A stretch of 64,000 bases of DNA from Phycisphaeraceae bacterium (GCA_023898685.1 CP060234.1:620001-684000), one strand, 5' to 3'. Positions 53,117-61,584 are shown, counted from the stretch's first letter. Made by a program: numbers and translations. The notes: generated by a model from the letters alone, not told the origin.

Positions 53117-54127
53117 ATGGAGAAGATACGAGTCTGGGTCGGGCTGGACTACCACCAGAGGCGGACGCAGGTGTGCGTCGTGGACGAGCAAGGAGCGGTG
53201 CTCTGCAACCGGAGCGTGCCGAGCCAGATCGGAGAGATCACCCGGGCGGTCGGGCCGCTCGGACGCCCGGCGTGCGTCGCGATCGAGTCGTGCTCGGGGG
53301 CGGCCCAGCTCGCCCACGAGCTGATCGAGCAGGCTGGGCTGCCGGCCAGGCTGACGCACCCCGGCTACGTCAACCGGATGCGTCACAACCCCGACAAGTC
53401 CGACCTCTCCGACGCGCGTCTGCTCGCCGAGCTGGCCCGCAGCGGCTTCCTGCCGGAGGTCTGGCTGGCGCCCGAGCCGATCCGGGACCTGCGCTGCCTG
53501 ACCCAACGCCGCGTCCAGCTGGTCCAGCAGCGTCGGCAGGCGAAGGTGCGCATCCTCGCGTTGCTCCGCGAACGCCGCGTGGCCGAGCCGCCGCTGAGCC
53601 GGTGGACCAGGGCCTGGATGGCCTGGCTCAAGGAGGCCGATCTCAACCCGACGGTGCGGTGGATCATCGACGGGCTGCTCGCGGATCTCGGCGGGCTCGG
53701 CGAGCAGATCAGGGCGGTCGAGGCCCGGCTCGACGAGCAGACGGCCGGGGATCGGGTGGTCGAGCGTCTGCGGTCGATCCGGGGGATCGGCCCGGTCACG
53801 GCGTGGATGCTGCGTGCCGACATCGGACGGTTCGATCGGTTCCGGACCGGCAAGCAGCTGAGCCGGTACTGCGGGCTGAGCCCGCGCAACGCGTCGAGCG
53901 GGGAACGCGTGGCCGACGCGGGCCTGGTCAAGGCGGGGCGTGGGGCGTTGCGTGCGGTGCTGATCCAGTCGGCGCACCGGCTCTGCCGCTACGACGAGCG
54001 TTGGCGTCGGCTGTTCGAGTCGATGAGAGAGCGGGGCAAGCCGACGAGCGTCGCGGTCGCGGCGGTCGCCAACCGCTGGGTGCGTTGGCTGTTCCACCGG
54101 ATGAACGAGCAACCGGCCGCGGCGTGA
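53117..54127 (+). CDS. IS110-family transposase/recombinase (DEDD type)
   Basis: The ATG at 53117 has AAGGAG 8 nt upstream and gives 336 residues. The RuvC-like DEDD domain shows D11 in VGLDYHQ, E57 in CVAIESCSG, and D96/D99 in KSDLSDARLLAE. A coiled-coil linker (about 125-230) precedes the C-terminal Transposase_20 domain, with RSIRGIGPVTAWML and YCGLSPRNASSGERV. Its Ser (260 or 261) is the expected covalent nucleophile, followed by GLVKAGRGALRAVLI. All catalytic residues are intact, so the enzyme may be active. These recombinases act with an element-encoded bridge/seeker RNA that pairs with target and donor. Confidence 0.95.
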   Translation: MEKIRVWVGLDYHQRRTQVCVVDEQGAVLCNRSVPSQIGEITRAVGPLGRPACVAIESCSGAAQLAHELIEQAGLPARLTHPGYVNRMRHNPDKSDLSDARLLAELARSGFLPEVWLAPEPIRDLRCLTQRRVQLVQQRRQAKVRILALLRERRVAEPPLSRWTRAWMAWLKEADLNPTVRWIIDGLLADLGGLGEQIRAVEARLDEQTAGDRVVERLRSIRGIGPVTAWMLRADIGRFDRFRTGKQLSRYCGLSPRNASSGERVADAGLVKAGRGALRAVLIQSAHRLCRYDERWRRLFESMRERGKPTSVAVAAVANRWVRWLFHRMNEQPAAA

Positions 54128-54322
54128 GCCTGGGTCGGGCGGGGACGGGACCCGCGGAACAGGCGGCCGGCTCGGGTGCCACTTGGGCCCACCGCTCGGC
54201 GTCAGATGGGGCCGCCGCCTGCTTCGCTCGGACCACCCACATGGGCTACGCCACGGGCGTTCGCTCGGATAGAAGTCTGGGATCCCGAAACCCGCTTGAC
54301 AAAACTCGGGTCTTCATAGAAG
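54128..54322 (+). ncRNA. Candidate bridge/seeker RNA region of the IS110-family element
   Basis: This is the non-coding 3' part of the IS. Two successive hairpins can be drawn. The first is 54162-54216, with perfect closing stem GGCGGCC/GGCCGCC. The second is 54227-54281, with stem CTCGGAC/GTCTGGG including two wobble pairs. The first loop has GGGTGCCACT (54174-54183) on its 5' side, perfectly complementary to the target flank plus core AGTGGCACCC (54321-54330). The second loop has ATAGAAG (54269-54275), identical to the right IS end plus core (54316-54322), on its 3' side. CACCCACAT (54234-54242) on its 5' side resembles the complement of the left end (7 of 9). Transcription and exact RNA ends are not shown by the sequence. 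Confidence 0.6.
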
Positions 54323-54351
54323 TGGCACCCGCACGCGCATGACGACCCGCC

Positions 54352-55092
54352 TCACCCCCACGCGTCGAGCGCCGCCCTCGCGCCCGCTGCCGGATCCGCC
54401 AGCCCCCGCAGATCGGTGACAACAGGGGTCGACGCCGCAAGCGTCTCGTGCAGCGCCCGGATCATCGCTACCTCGACGCGGCCCTTGCCCAAGGCCTTCC
54501 GCCCCGTGTCATCCGCGTCGTTGAGACGGAGCGTCGCGAGTGACGACGCGACCCGCGAGAACGCCTTGTTGGGCTTGCCGCCCCGCATGATCTCGCGCGC
54601 GGTGTCGAAGCCCGGACGGATCGTGTCGGCCAACCCGGTGGGCGTCTCGCGGGGCGTGAAGTCCTCGACCGCCACCCCCGCTTGGTCGGCCTTCGCCGCG
54701 ATCGCGTGAGTCAGCGATTCGGGAGCCTCCTCGGGCAGCATGGTCGAGATCACCGCGAGCCCGCCCCCACACAGCGCATTCAACTCCGATGCCAGCTCGA
54801 TCGCCCCGAGTAGTGCCCCCGCCGCCCGGTCCGCCGTTGCGGGCTCGGCGTAGTGCTCGGCGGGGATCCACAGATCGAGCCCCGTGAAGCCGAGATCGTT
54901 CCGCCTCAGCGTCGCCGCGAGGTCACGCCGGGCCGAGCGGTCGAGATCGCGCGCCCGCAACCCCGGGGCCGCGGCGTCGAGGTGGACCGAACTGAATCCC
55001 AGTGACGCGGCCCAGTCGATCGCCTCGCGAGGCCCGGCGCTCCAAGGGCCCTCGACCGCGTGCAAACCCGCGATGGACAGGCTCGGCGTCAT
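54352..55092 (-). CDS. Sugar phosphate isomerase/epimerase-like TIM-barrel protein
   Basis: The ATG at 55092 gives MTPSLSIAGLHAVEG and a 246-residue protein. EAIDWAASLGFSSVHLDAAA and LRRNDLGFTGLDLWIP fit the xylose isomerase-like/AP endonuclease family 2 barrel. The metal ligands of the family are not all evident (STMLPEEAPESL, VAVEDFTPRETP), and length is a little under the usual 260-290. I would not assign a substrate. It begins divergently from the membrane protein gene and ends 30 nt from the IS right boundary, so the insertion did not damage it. Confidence 0.65.
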   Translation of the reverse strand: MTPSLSIAGLHAVEGPWSAGPREAIDWAASLGFSSVHLDAAAPGLRARDLDRSARRDLAATLRRNDLGFTGLDLWIPAEHYAEPATADRAAGALLGAIELASELNALCGGGLAVISTMLPEEAPESLTHAIAAKADQAGVAVEDFTPRETPTGLADTIRPGFDTAREIMRGGKPNKAFSRVASSLATLRLNDADDTGRKALGKGRVEVAMIRALHETLAASTPVVTDLRGLADPAAGARAALDAWG

Positions 55093-55218
55093 GCGGGGTA
55101 TTTGTAGGGCGGTCGCGCCCCGATGCCCCAGCGAGACGCCGAGTGTGAGTCCGCGAACGCTCGGACCCACCCGGCGCTTCGCGGGCTCAGCGCCGGCGTC
55201 CCGCGTCTAGCATCGCTC

Positions 55219-55908
55219 ATGTTCACCAAAGCACCGGGCCTCGGACGCCCCCTCTTCGAGACCGTCCACGCCGTCAGCGCCGGGCTCTGGCTCGGCTCGC
55301 TCGTCATGAGCGCCGCGACCGCGGGCCTGCTCTTCGGCACGATGCGTTCGCTCGACCCCTCGTTCGGCTTCTTCAGCGCCTACACCGGCCCCCAGAGCGA
55401 TCTCGGCGCGGGGTACATCCAGAACCGGATCTTCCTCGCGGGCGACGTCATGCAGTTCATCGGCGCAACCGGGTCGCTCGCAGCGACCATCGCGCTCATC
55501 GGGTTCTGTGGGCTCTCGCTGCGCCGCGTCTCGACCGGCATCCGCGTGTTCGCGCTCGGGGCGGCGATGGCGCTGGTGAGCTACCACCTGTTCGTTCTGG
55601 TGCCCCGGATGCAGACCAACGCCCACGCCTACTGGGAAGCCGCCCGGGCGGGCGAGATGGACGCGGCGACGACCGCCTACGACGCGTTCCAGGCCGACCA
55701 CCCCACCGCCCGAAACGAGATGCTCGCGACGACGGTCGTGGTGGCGCTGATGCTCGGGGCGGGGGCGTGGAGCGCCGCGACCACGGGACGGCCCGACGAA
55801 CCGATCACGAGGGATGATCGCTCGCCGCGTGCGAGGCCGGCGTCGAGGCTCGAGGAGCCCAAGCTGGCCCGCTCGACGCCCGGGGGCCGCGCTGGGGGGC
55901 GATCGTGA
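55219..55908 (+). CDS. DUF4149-like four-helix membrane protein
   Basis: The 229-residue product begins MFTKAPGLGRPLFETVHAVS and has four predicted membrane helices (AGLWLGSLVMSAATAGLLFG, QFIGATGSLAATIALIGFCG, FALGAAMALVSYHLFVLVP and LATTVVVALMLGAGAWSAAT). The layout and the HAVSAGLWLGSLV motif recall DUF4149/CopD-like membrane proteins. The C-terminal 40 residues are polar and basic. It overlaps nth by 4 nt (GTGA). Function unknown. Confidence 0.65.
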   Translation: MFTKAPGLGRPLFETVHAVSAGLWLGSLVMSAATAGLLFGTMRSLDPSFGFFSAYTGPQSDLGAGYIQNRIFLAGDVMQFIGATGSLAATIALIGFCGLSLRRVSTGIRVFALGAAMALVSYHLFVLVPRMQTNAHAYWEAARAGEMDAATTAYDAFQADHPTARNEMLATTVVVALMLGAGAWSAATTGRPDEPITRDDRSPRARPASRLEEPKLARSTPGGRAGGRS

Positions 55909-56618
55909 CACCGACCCCGACGAACCCGCGCAGGCTCAAGGACATCCCGTTCGAGCTGCCACAGGTCACCGACGCCGAGAAGCGCCGGGCCCGCCGGCTC
56001 GCGAAGGCGCTCACGGAGCACTACCCCGATGCCCACTGCGAGCTCGACTACTCATCGCCCCACGAGTTGCTCGTCGCGACGATCCTCAGCGCCCAGGCGA
56101 CCGACGCGGGCGTAAACAAGGCAACACCCGCGCTGTTCGAGCGCTTCCCCAAGCCCACCGACTACGCCAAGGCCTCGCCCGCCGAGATCGAGCCCTACAT
56201 CAAGTCGATCGGCCTCTACCGCAACAAGGCGAAGGCCGTCCACGCGGCGATGACGACGCTGGTCGAGGCGTTCGGGGGTGAGGTGCCCAGAACGATCGAG
56301 GCGCTGACCACACTCCGCGGCGTGGCCCGCAAGACGGCCAATGTCGTGCTCGGCAACTGCTTCGGGATCAACGACGGGTTCGTCGTCGACACCCACATCC
56401 AGCGGCTCGCGACCCGGTTCGGGCTGGTCGAGGAAGGCTCCAACACCTCGCAGATCGAACGCCGCCTGATGGTCCTGTTCCCGCGTGACAAGTGGTGCGA
56501 GCTGAGCCATCAGATCATCTGGCACGGCCGGCGCGCGTGCCAAGCGCGGGGCGGCTCGTGCGACACCCACCCGATCTGCAAGTCGTTCGGCGTCTGCTGC
56601 GAGAAACGGACCGGATAG
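55905..56618 (+). CDS. nth: Endonuclease III
   Basis: GTG at 55905 overlaps the preceding stop. The 237-residue protein has LLVATILSAQATDAGVNKATPALF, the helix-hairpin-helix LRGVARKTANVVLGN with the catalytic Lys, and FVVDTHIQRLATRFGL with the catalytic Asp. The C-terminal Cys-rich loop reads CQARGGSCDTHPICKSFGVCC. Spacing is C-x6-C-x5-C-x5-C, or C-x5-C-x5-CC, rather than the classical C-x6-C-x2-C-x5-C, so the 4Fe-4S site is probably kept but in a variant form. The enzyme removes oxidised pyrimidines and nicks the abasic site. Confidence 0.92.
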   Translation: MTPTPTNPRRLKDIPFELPQVTDAEKRRARRLAKALTEHYPDAHCELDYSSPHELLVATILSAQATDAGVNKATPALFERFPKPTDYAKASPAEIEPYIKSIGLYRNKAKAVHAAMTTLVEAFGGEVPRTIEALTTLRGVARKTANVVLGNCFGINDGFVVDTHIQRLATRFGLVEEGSNTSQIERRLMVLFPRDKWCELSHQIIWHGRRACQARGGSCDTHPICKSFGVCCEKRTG

Positions 56619-56638
56619 CCCGGCGCCGGCCCGCCCGA

Positions 56639-57478
56639 TCAGTCGTCGCCCTTGGCCGCCGGGGAGTTGGCCAGCGCCTCTTCATAGGCGGCCTTGATCG
56701 AATCGGGCACGGTGTAGTCGTGCCCGTCGTCGACGTTGACCTCGATGCTGGTGTAGCGGTACTCGCTCGTGCGATCCGTGCCGACGAACTGCTGCTGGAC
56801 CAGCGTCGGGTAGAGCACGCCCCCGAACTCCTGGTAGTTGCCGACGCGGACCATCATCTCGTGCGGCTTGTTGTCCTTGCCCGTCGTGGGCACGCGTGTG
56901 CCCACCAGCAGCCCCGTGTCACGGTTGAAGTAGAGCATGTGGGGACGGCCGATGTGGGTGATCGCCTGGACGACCCAGACGGGCTGCTCGTCGGCCTTGG
57001 CCTTGCCGACCGTCCGGTACTCCCGGTACCTGTTCTTGTAGTTGACTTCACCGGTGAAATCGGCGGTGTCGATCAGCTCGACGCGCTGCATGCCGCCCAG
57101 GAACGACGGGTCCTTGTCCTGCACCTGGACCCAGGTGTAGTCCCCGTTGCGCATGATGTTGAACCGCAGCCCCGCCGGCTCGCTGACGAACTGGTGGTAC
57201 CGGCCGTCCTCCTCCCACCAGATCTTCAGGCTCGCCCGAAACTCGAACGGCTCACCCGCGAACGTCCCCTCGATCCGCCGGTTGTGGATCTGGTCGATCT
57301 TCTCCCGTCCGCCGATCGCCTCGATGTACCGCTCGAAGATCTCCTCGGCCGGGGGCAGGTCGGCGCTCGCCGCCGGGCTCGCCGGCGCCGTTCCCGGCTG
57401 GGGCGTCGCCGCCGCCCTGAAGGCGGCGCAGGCCAGCAAAGCAACCCCGATCGCGATCAGCCGTGCCACGTCACGCAT
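56639..57478 (-). CDS. Exported LolA-like/outer-membrane-lipoprotein-sorting type protein
   Basis: The ATG at 57478 has GGAGG upstream and a signal peptide (LIAIGVALLACAAFRAAA; a lipobox is not certain). The 279-residue protein has PPAEEIFERYIEAIGGREK, IEGTFAGEPFEFRASLKIWW and a series of beta strands (YTWVQVQDKDP, LYFNRDTGLLVGTRVP, YQEFGGVLYPTLVQQQF). This resembles the half-barrel of LolA/LolB-like domains seen in planctomycete exported proteins. Ligand unknown. Convergent with nth. Confidence 0.6.
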   Translation of the reverse strand: MRDVARLIAIGVALLACAAFRAAATPQPGTAPASPAASADLPPAEEIFERYIEAIGGREKIDQIHNRRIEGTFAGEPFEFRASLKIWWEEDGRYHQFVSEPAGLRFNIMRNGDYTWVQVQDKDPSFLGGMQRVELIDTADFTGEVNYKNRYREYRTVGKAKADEQPVWVVQAITHIGRPHMLYFNRDTGLLVGTRVPTTGKDNKPHEMMVRVGNYQEFGGVLYPTLVQQQFVGTDRTSEYRYTSIEVNVDDGHDYTVPDSIKAAYEEALANSPAAKGDD

Positions 57479-57559
57479 CTGTCGTCCTCCGTTCGATCGG
57501 TATCGGGCCGAAGCCCGCACGGATCCACCCGCGGCGCGAACCGGGGGCCCCAAGGAGAA

Positions 57560-57633
57560 TACGCCCGCCGCGATTCGAACGCGGAACCTCTGGCTTCGGA
57601 GGCCAGCACTCTATCCAGTTGAGCTACGGGCGC
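57560..57633 (-). tRNA. tRNA-Arg (anticodon CCG)
   Basis: Minus strand: acceptor GCGCCCG (57633-57627) pairs with CGGGCGT (57567-57561, first pair G-T) and the discriminator is A at 57560. The D-arm is AGCTCAACTGGATAGAGT. The anticodon loop CTCCGAA is closed by CTGGC/GCCAG, giving anticodon CCG. The T-arm is CCGCGTTCGAATCGCGG. CCA is not encoded. It lies in the gap between an exported-protein gene and an MFS gene. Confidence 0.95.
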
Positions 57634-57695
57634 ATCGCCGGTTGGGTTCGGGGCCCGTCCCGGCAAACGGACCACTGTACGATTCTCGGGCCCTC

Positions 57696-58970
57696 ATGGC
57701 AAACGGCACCCACCCAAACATCGTGAAGCCCGGCATCGCCGCCGCCCCCATCGGCTCCGTCCTCGCCTTCACCTTCTTCAACAGCCTGGGCACGGGGGCG
57801 GTGCAGATCGGGATCTTCTTCCTCCTCCAGTCCGCCTTCGCCTACGGCCGCCGCGACAACTACACGTTCGGGCTCGTGCTCTACGGCGCCTACGTCGGCG
57901 GCGCCCTCGCGGCGGGGCCCCTTCTCAGGCGGCTCACCGAACTGTTGCCCGGCCTCTCGACCCGGGCCGTCCTGCTCGCCTCGCTCGTCTGCCAGGCCGC
58001 GGGGTCGCTCACCCCGCAGGCCGTCGCCTGGGCCACCGGCGCCGACGCCCCGCCGGAGTGGACCATCTGGATCGTCGCCATCGGCTATGGCGTGTTCACC
58101 GGCGTCATGTGGCCCATCGTCGAGAGCTACCTCAGCGGCGGGCGAAAAGGGCACACGCTCAGTGCCGCCACCGGGCGGTTCAACGTTGTCTGGTCCGGGG
58201 CCGTGCTCGTCGCGGTGTGGCTGATGGCTCCGCTGCTGGAGACCAATCCGCTGGGCGTGATCACCGCGCTGGGCGTCGTCCAACTCGCCAGCGCGGGCCT
58301 GCTCGCCCGCTTCGGGCCCGAGCCCGGGCGGCACCTGCCGCACGAGCACGAGCCCCACCCGGGGTCGTGGCGCCATTTGCTCACGGTCTTCCGCGTGCTG
58401 CTCCCGCTCGCCTATGTCGTTTCGGGCACCCTCGCCCCTCTGCTGCCCACGACGCTCGAGTCGATCGGCGTCCGCGAGGCCTGGCGCCCCCCGGTCGCCT
58501 CGGCGTGGCTCGTCACGCGCGTCATTGTGTTCTTCCTTTTCGAGCGCTGGCCGGGCTGGCACGGGCGACGCTGGATGCCCGTCGTCGCCGGCGGGTGTCT
58601 CGTCGCCGGCTTCGCCGGGACCGTCATCGCCCCCTGGTTGGGTGGATCGGGGCTGCTCGTCCTGATCGCCATGCTGGGCCTGTTCGGAATGGGCCACGCG
58701 ATGATCTACCTCGGCGCCCTCTACTACGCGATGGAGGTAGGCCGAGCCGAGGTCGACGCGGGCGGAACCCACGAGGCGCTCATCGGGCTTGGCTATGCCT
58801 TGGGGCCCGCGATCGGGCTGGGCGTGCTCCTGGTTCCGGGAGGAGGCTCCGAGGCCGCGTTCGAGTCACGCCTCATCGCGGTGGTTGCGGTATTCGCGCT
58901 GGCCGCGGCGGGGATTGTTGCTCACAGATTGCGAACGCTGCCTGATCGTCCGGGGTCCTCCTCGGAATGA
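57696..58970 (+). CDS. Major facilitator superfamily transporter
   Basis: The ATG at 57696 gives a 424-residue protein with about twelve membrane helices (for example SVLAFTFFNSLGTGAVQIGI, TFGLVLYGAYVGGALAAGPL, LGLFGMGHAMIYLGALYYAM). A polar, His-rich central loop (PGRHLPHEHEPHPGSW) splits the two halves. Substrate cannot be told. It stands alone; the 318 nt after it carry no gene. Confidence 0.78.
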   Translation: MANGTHPNIVKPGIAAAPIGSVLAFTFFNSLGTGAVQIGIFFLLQSAFAYGRRDNYTFGLVLYGAYVGGALAAGPLLRRLTELLPGLSTRAVLLASLVCQAAGSLTPQAVAWATGADAPPEWTIWIVAIGYGVFTGVMWPIVESYLSGGRKGHTLSAATGRFNVVWSGAVLVAVWLMAPLLETNPLGVITALGVVQLASAGLLARFGPEPGRHLPHEHEPHPGSWRHLLTVFRVLLPLAYVVSGTLAPLLPTTLESIGVREAWRPPVASAWLVTRVIVFFLFERWPGWHGRRWMPVVAGGCLVAGFAGTVIAPWLGGSGLLVLIAMLGLFGMGHAMIYLGALYYAMEVGRAEVDAGGTHEALIGLGYALGPAIGLGVLLVPGGGSEAAFESRLIAVVAVFALAAAGIVAHRLRTLPDRPGSSSE

Positions 58971-59288
58971 TTCGCAAAAACAAACGAAACTTCGCCCGGT
59001 GGCGCTCGTAGAAGAGCCGTGTCTGCCACCTTGCTCGGCGAGAATGGAATCTCGGCGGAACAAACGGTTCGCGTCGGCTGCTCGGCCCGATATGCTCGGC
59101 GGCGGGAAGGAATGGCATCCTGTGTCAACCCCCGTTTCGTGCGGGTCGACGACCGGATCACGCCGCACACCGCGCCCGAAGGGCCGTGATGGGACGTGCC
59201 GGGCCGCGAGATTCCCGTTTTCCGACGGGCCGCTCGCGGGGGATCATCGAGGCATCAGACGGCCAACGGGCCGCGGAACGGAGATGAC
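58971..59288. other. Intergenic region, 318 nt, no gene seen
   Basis: No reading frame here looks like a protein and I see no RNA gene. A weak sigma70-like pair, TTCGCG (59068-59073) and TATGCT (59091-59096) with a 17-nt spacer, may be the promoter of the S41 protease gene, at low confidence. Confidence 0.4.
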
Positions 59289-61541
59289 ATGAAGGCAGCA
59301 GGTCGACTCGTCTCGAGGAGAACGCTTCGTTGGATGGGCGGGCTGACCGCGGCGGCGCTGGTGCTGGCGGCGCCGGTCCAGGCCGCCCCCGCCGACACGA
59401 AGCCCCTCGACCAGCTCGTCGCCCAGGCACGCAGCGAGGGCGACCTGACCAGGGCGCTGTCGATGCTGACGAGCCACAGCGGGATCGACGCCGATCTCCG
59501 CGAGTCGGCCGAGCGGTACGGGAAGAGTCTCGCCAAGCGCGAGGAGGACCGGGCGGCGAAGGTCGGCGAGGTCACCAAGGAACTCGACGAGGAGCTGGCG
59601 AAGGTCGACTCGGCGTCGGATCTCGTGACCCGGTCGATCGCCCTGGCCGACGCGATGAAGTCGGCGGTCGAGCTCCAGGTGCTCTCGACCGACGAGTCGG
59701 CGTTCATGGCCGACGCCAAGATCACCTCGCTCATCACGAACTGTGACGCGGCGGCCCACCAGGCCGAGGACGCGGGCGAATGGATGATCGCCAACGAGCT
59801 CTACGCGAGGCTGGCGGCGCTGCTCGACAAGGAGGGCAGCTACAAGGAGGACAGCGACCGGCTGAACCAGCGGCTGTCGATGATCCGGATGTACGCCCCC
59901 GAGAAGTTCCGCGAGCTCGTCGCCCAGCACCGCGAGCGTCACGGTGAGGACGCGCCGCCCCCCTACAACCCCTACGGCGACACCTACCAGGAGAAGCTCG
60001 CGCCGGTCAACGAGCAGGCCGTCGAGAGGGCGCTCACGCACGCGATGTTCAAGCACGTCGACTACGGCGGGGGCGAGGCGATGGGCCCGATGCTGGTCGC
60101 GGGCCTGAACGCGATCGAGACGCTGGTCACGACGCACGAGCTGGCCGACGTGTTCAAGGGGCTGGCCGACGACAACGCCCGCGGCGAGTTCCTGCGGTTC
60201 GTCCGCTCGCAGCGGTCGAAGATCCAGGACGAGATGCAGAACGGCGGCGTCGGGCTGACCGACATGAACATGACGCTGTCGCGCATGATGAGCGTCAACA
60301 AGTTCTCGGTCAAGCTGAGCGAACCCGCGCTGCTGCACGAGTTTGGCAACGGCGCGATGACGGCGCTGGACACCTACACCGCGATCATCTGGCCCGACGA
60401 GCTCAAGCGCTTCCAGCGCAGCACCCGCGGCGAGTTCGTGGGCGTCGGCATCCAGATCGAGATGGACGATCTCCAGAACATCCGCGTCGTCACCCCGCTC
60501 GAGGGCACGCCCGCCCAGCGGGCCGGCGTCCAGACGGGCGACCTGATCCGCAAGGTCGACGGCCACTCCACCGTCGGCTTCACGCTCGACCAGGCCGTCG
60601 AGGTCATCACGGGCCCCGCGAACACCAACGTGACGCTGACGGTCGAGCGCGGCGACGACGGCGACAGCCACGAGCTCGACTTCACGCTCAGGCGAGCGCG
60701 CATCGAGCTGCCCACCGTGCATGGCTGGCAGAAGGTCGAGGCCGGCGACGACACCAGCGCCTGGAACTGGTTCGTCGACAAGGACGCGGGCATCGGGTAC
60801 ATCCGCCTGACCAGCTTCTCGGACAACACGACCCAGCAGTTCGACGAGGCGATCGCGCAGATGCGCCGGAAGGGCCTCAACGGGCTGGTCCTCGATCTGC
60901 GATTCAACCCGGGCGGGCTGCTCGACGAGGCGGTGTCGATCGCGAACCGGTTCATCAAGGACGGCGTGATCGTCAAGACCGAGGACGCCGACGGGCACGT
61001 CGCCTCGCGCGAGTTCGCCCGCCGGCTGCCAGCCGACAAGTCGCTGGCGAACATCCCCGTCGCGGTGCTGATCAATGAGGGATCGGCGTCTGCGAGCGAG
61101 ATCGTCTCGGGCGCCATCCAGGCCGAGGCGCACGCCAACCCGGCGCTGCGGGCCACGCTCGTCGGGCGGCGCAGCTTCGGCAAGGGATCGGTGCAGAACG
61201 TGTTCGGGCTCGACGACGCGTCGATGATGAAGCTGACCACGCAGTACTACAAGCTCCAGGGCGACAAGATCATCCACCGCCGCCCCGGCGCCTCGGTGTG
61301 GGGCATCGACCCGGACATCAACGTCGAGATGTTGCCCGACCAGATCGTCGAGGCGGCGAAGATCCGCCGCGACGCCGACGTGCTCGCCCTCGATGAGGAC
61401 GGCCGCGTCGTCAACGACACGGACCGGCCCAGCCCCAACAAGCTCCTCGATGTGGGGGTGGACCTGCAACTCCAGACCGCTCTCGTCGTCCTCCAGGGCG
61501 AGATCGAGGGAAGCGATGTGGCGGTGACGGCCGCCGACTGA
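59289..61541 (+). CDS. Exported S41-family (carboxy-terminal processing) protease
   Basis: The ATG at 59289 follows GGAG and gives 750 residues with a signal peptide (LRWMGGLTAAALVLAAPVQA). A long helical N-terminal region (about 40-330) is unusual for the family. A PDZ domain follows (GVGIQIEMDDLQNIRVVTPL, ERAGVQTGDLIRKVDGHST type pattern). The S41 core has GLNGLVLDLRFNPGGLLDEA, catalytic Ser in NEGSASASEIVSGA (about residue 600) and catalytic Lys in GRRSFGKGSVQNVF (about 631). It would degrade or process exported proteins. A terminator lies 77 nt after the stop. Confidence 0.9.
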   Translation: MKAAGRLVSRRTLRWMGGLTAAALVLAAPVQAAPADTKPLDQLVAQARSEGDLTRALSMLTSHSGIDADLRESAERYGKSLAKREEDRAAKVGEVTKELDEELAKVDSASDLVTRSIALADAMKSAVELQVLSTDESAFMADAKITSLITNCDAAAHQAEDAGEWMIANELYARLAALLDKEGSYKEDSDRLNQRLSMIRMYAPEKFRELVAQHRERHGEDAPPPYNPYGDTYQEKLAPVNEQAVERALTHAMFKHVDYGGGEAMGPMLVAGLNAIETLVTTHELADVFKGLADDNARGEFLRFVRSQRSKIQDEMQNGGVGLTDMNMTLSRMMSVNKFSVKLSEPALLHEFGNGAMTALDTYTAIIWPDELKRFQRSTRGEFVGVGIQIEMDDLQNIRVVTPLEGTPAQRAGVQTGDLIRKVDGHSTVGFTLDQAVEVITGPANTNVTLTVERGDDGDSHELDFTLRRARIELPTVHGWQKVEAGDDTSAWNWFVDKDAGIGYIRLTSFSDNTTQQFDEAIAQMRRKGLNGLVLDLRFNPGGLLDEAVSIANRFIKDGVIVKTEDADGHVASREFARRLPADKSLANIPVAVLINEGSASASEIVSGAIQAEAHANPALRATLVGRRSFGKGSVQNVFGLDDASMMKLTTQYYKLQGDKIIHRRPGASVWGIDPDINVEMLPDQIVEAAKIRRDADVLALDEDGRVVNDTDRPSPNKLLDVGVDLQLQTALVVLQGEIEGSDVAVTAAD

Positions 61542-61542
61542 G

Positions 61543-61584
61543 ATCTGTATGGGTACAGATGACGAACCGGTATCACAACGGTTC
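61543..61584 (+). promoter_or_regulatory. Two small hairpins after the S41 protease gene
   Basis: ATCTGTA/TACAGAT (61543-61560, loop TGGG) and GAACCG/CGGTTC (61564-61584) form perfect stems of 7 and 6 bp. They precede the intrinsic terminator and may protect the 3' end of the transcript. Confidence 0.4.

Larger units (their letters stand above)
53037..54322 (+). mobile_element. IS110-family insertion sequence (IS1111-like organisation), about 1.28 kb
   Basis: The ends are fixed by the interrupted family B palindrome: AG (53037-53038) on the left and AG (54321-54322) on the right flank the insertion, one copy being the target core (CT on the other strand). There is no target duplication beyond this dinucleotide. 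Subterminal inverted repeats ATGAAGACC (53045-53053) and GGTCTTCAT (54309-54317) lie 6 and 3 nt inside the cores, as in the IS1111 subgroup. One transposase gene occupies 53117-54127. The longer non-coding part (195 nt) is on the 3' side, where IS1111-type elements carry their guide RNA. Confidence 0.92.
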
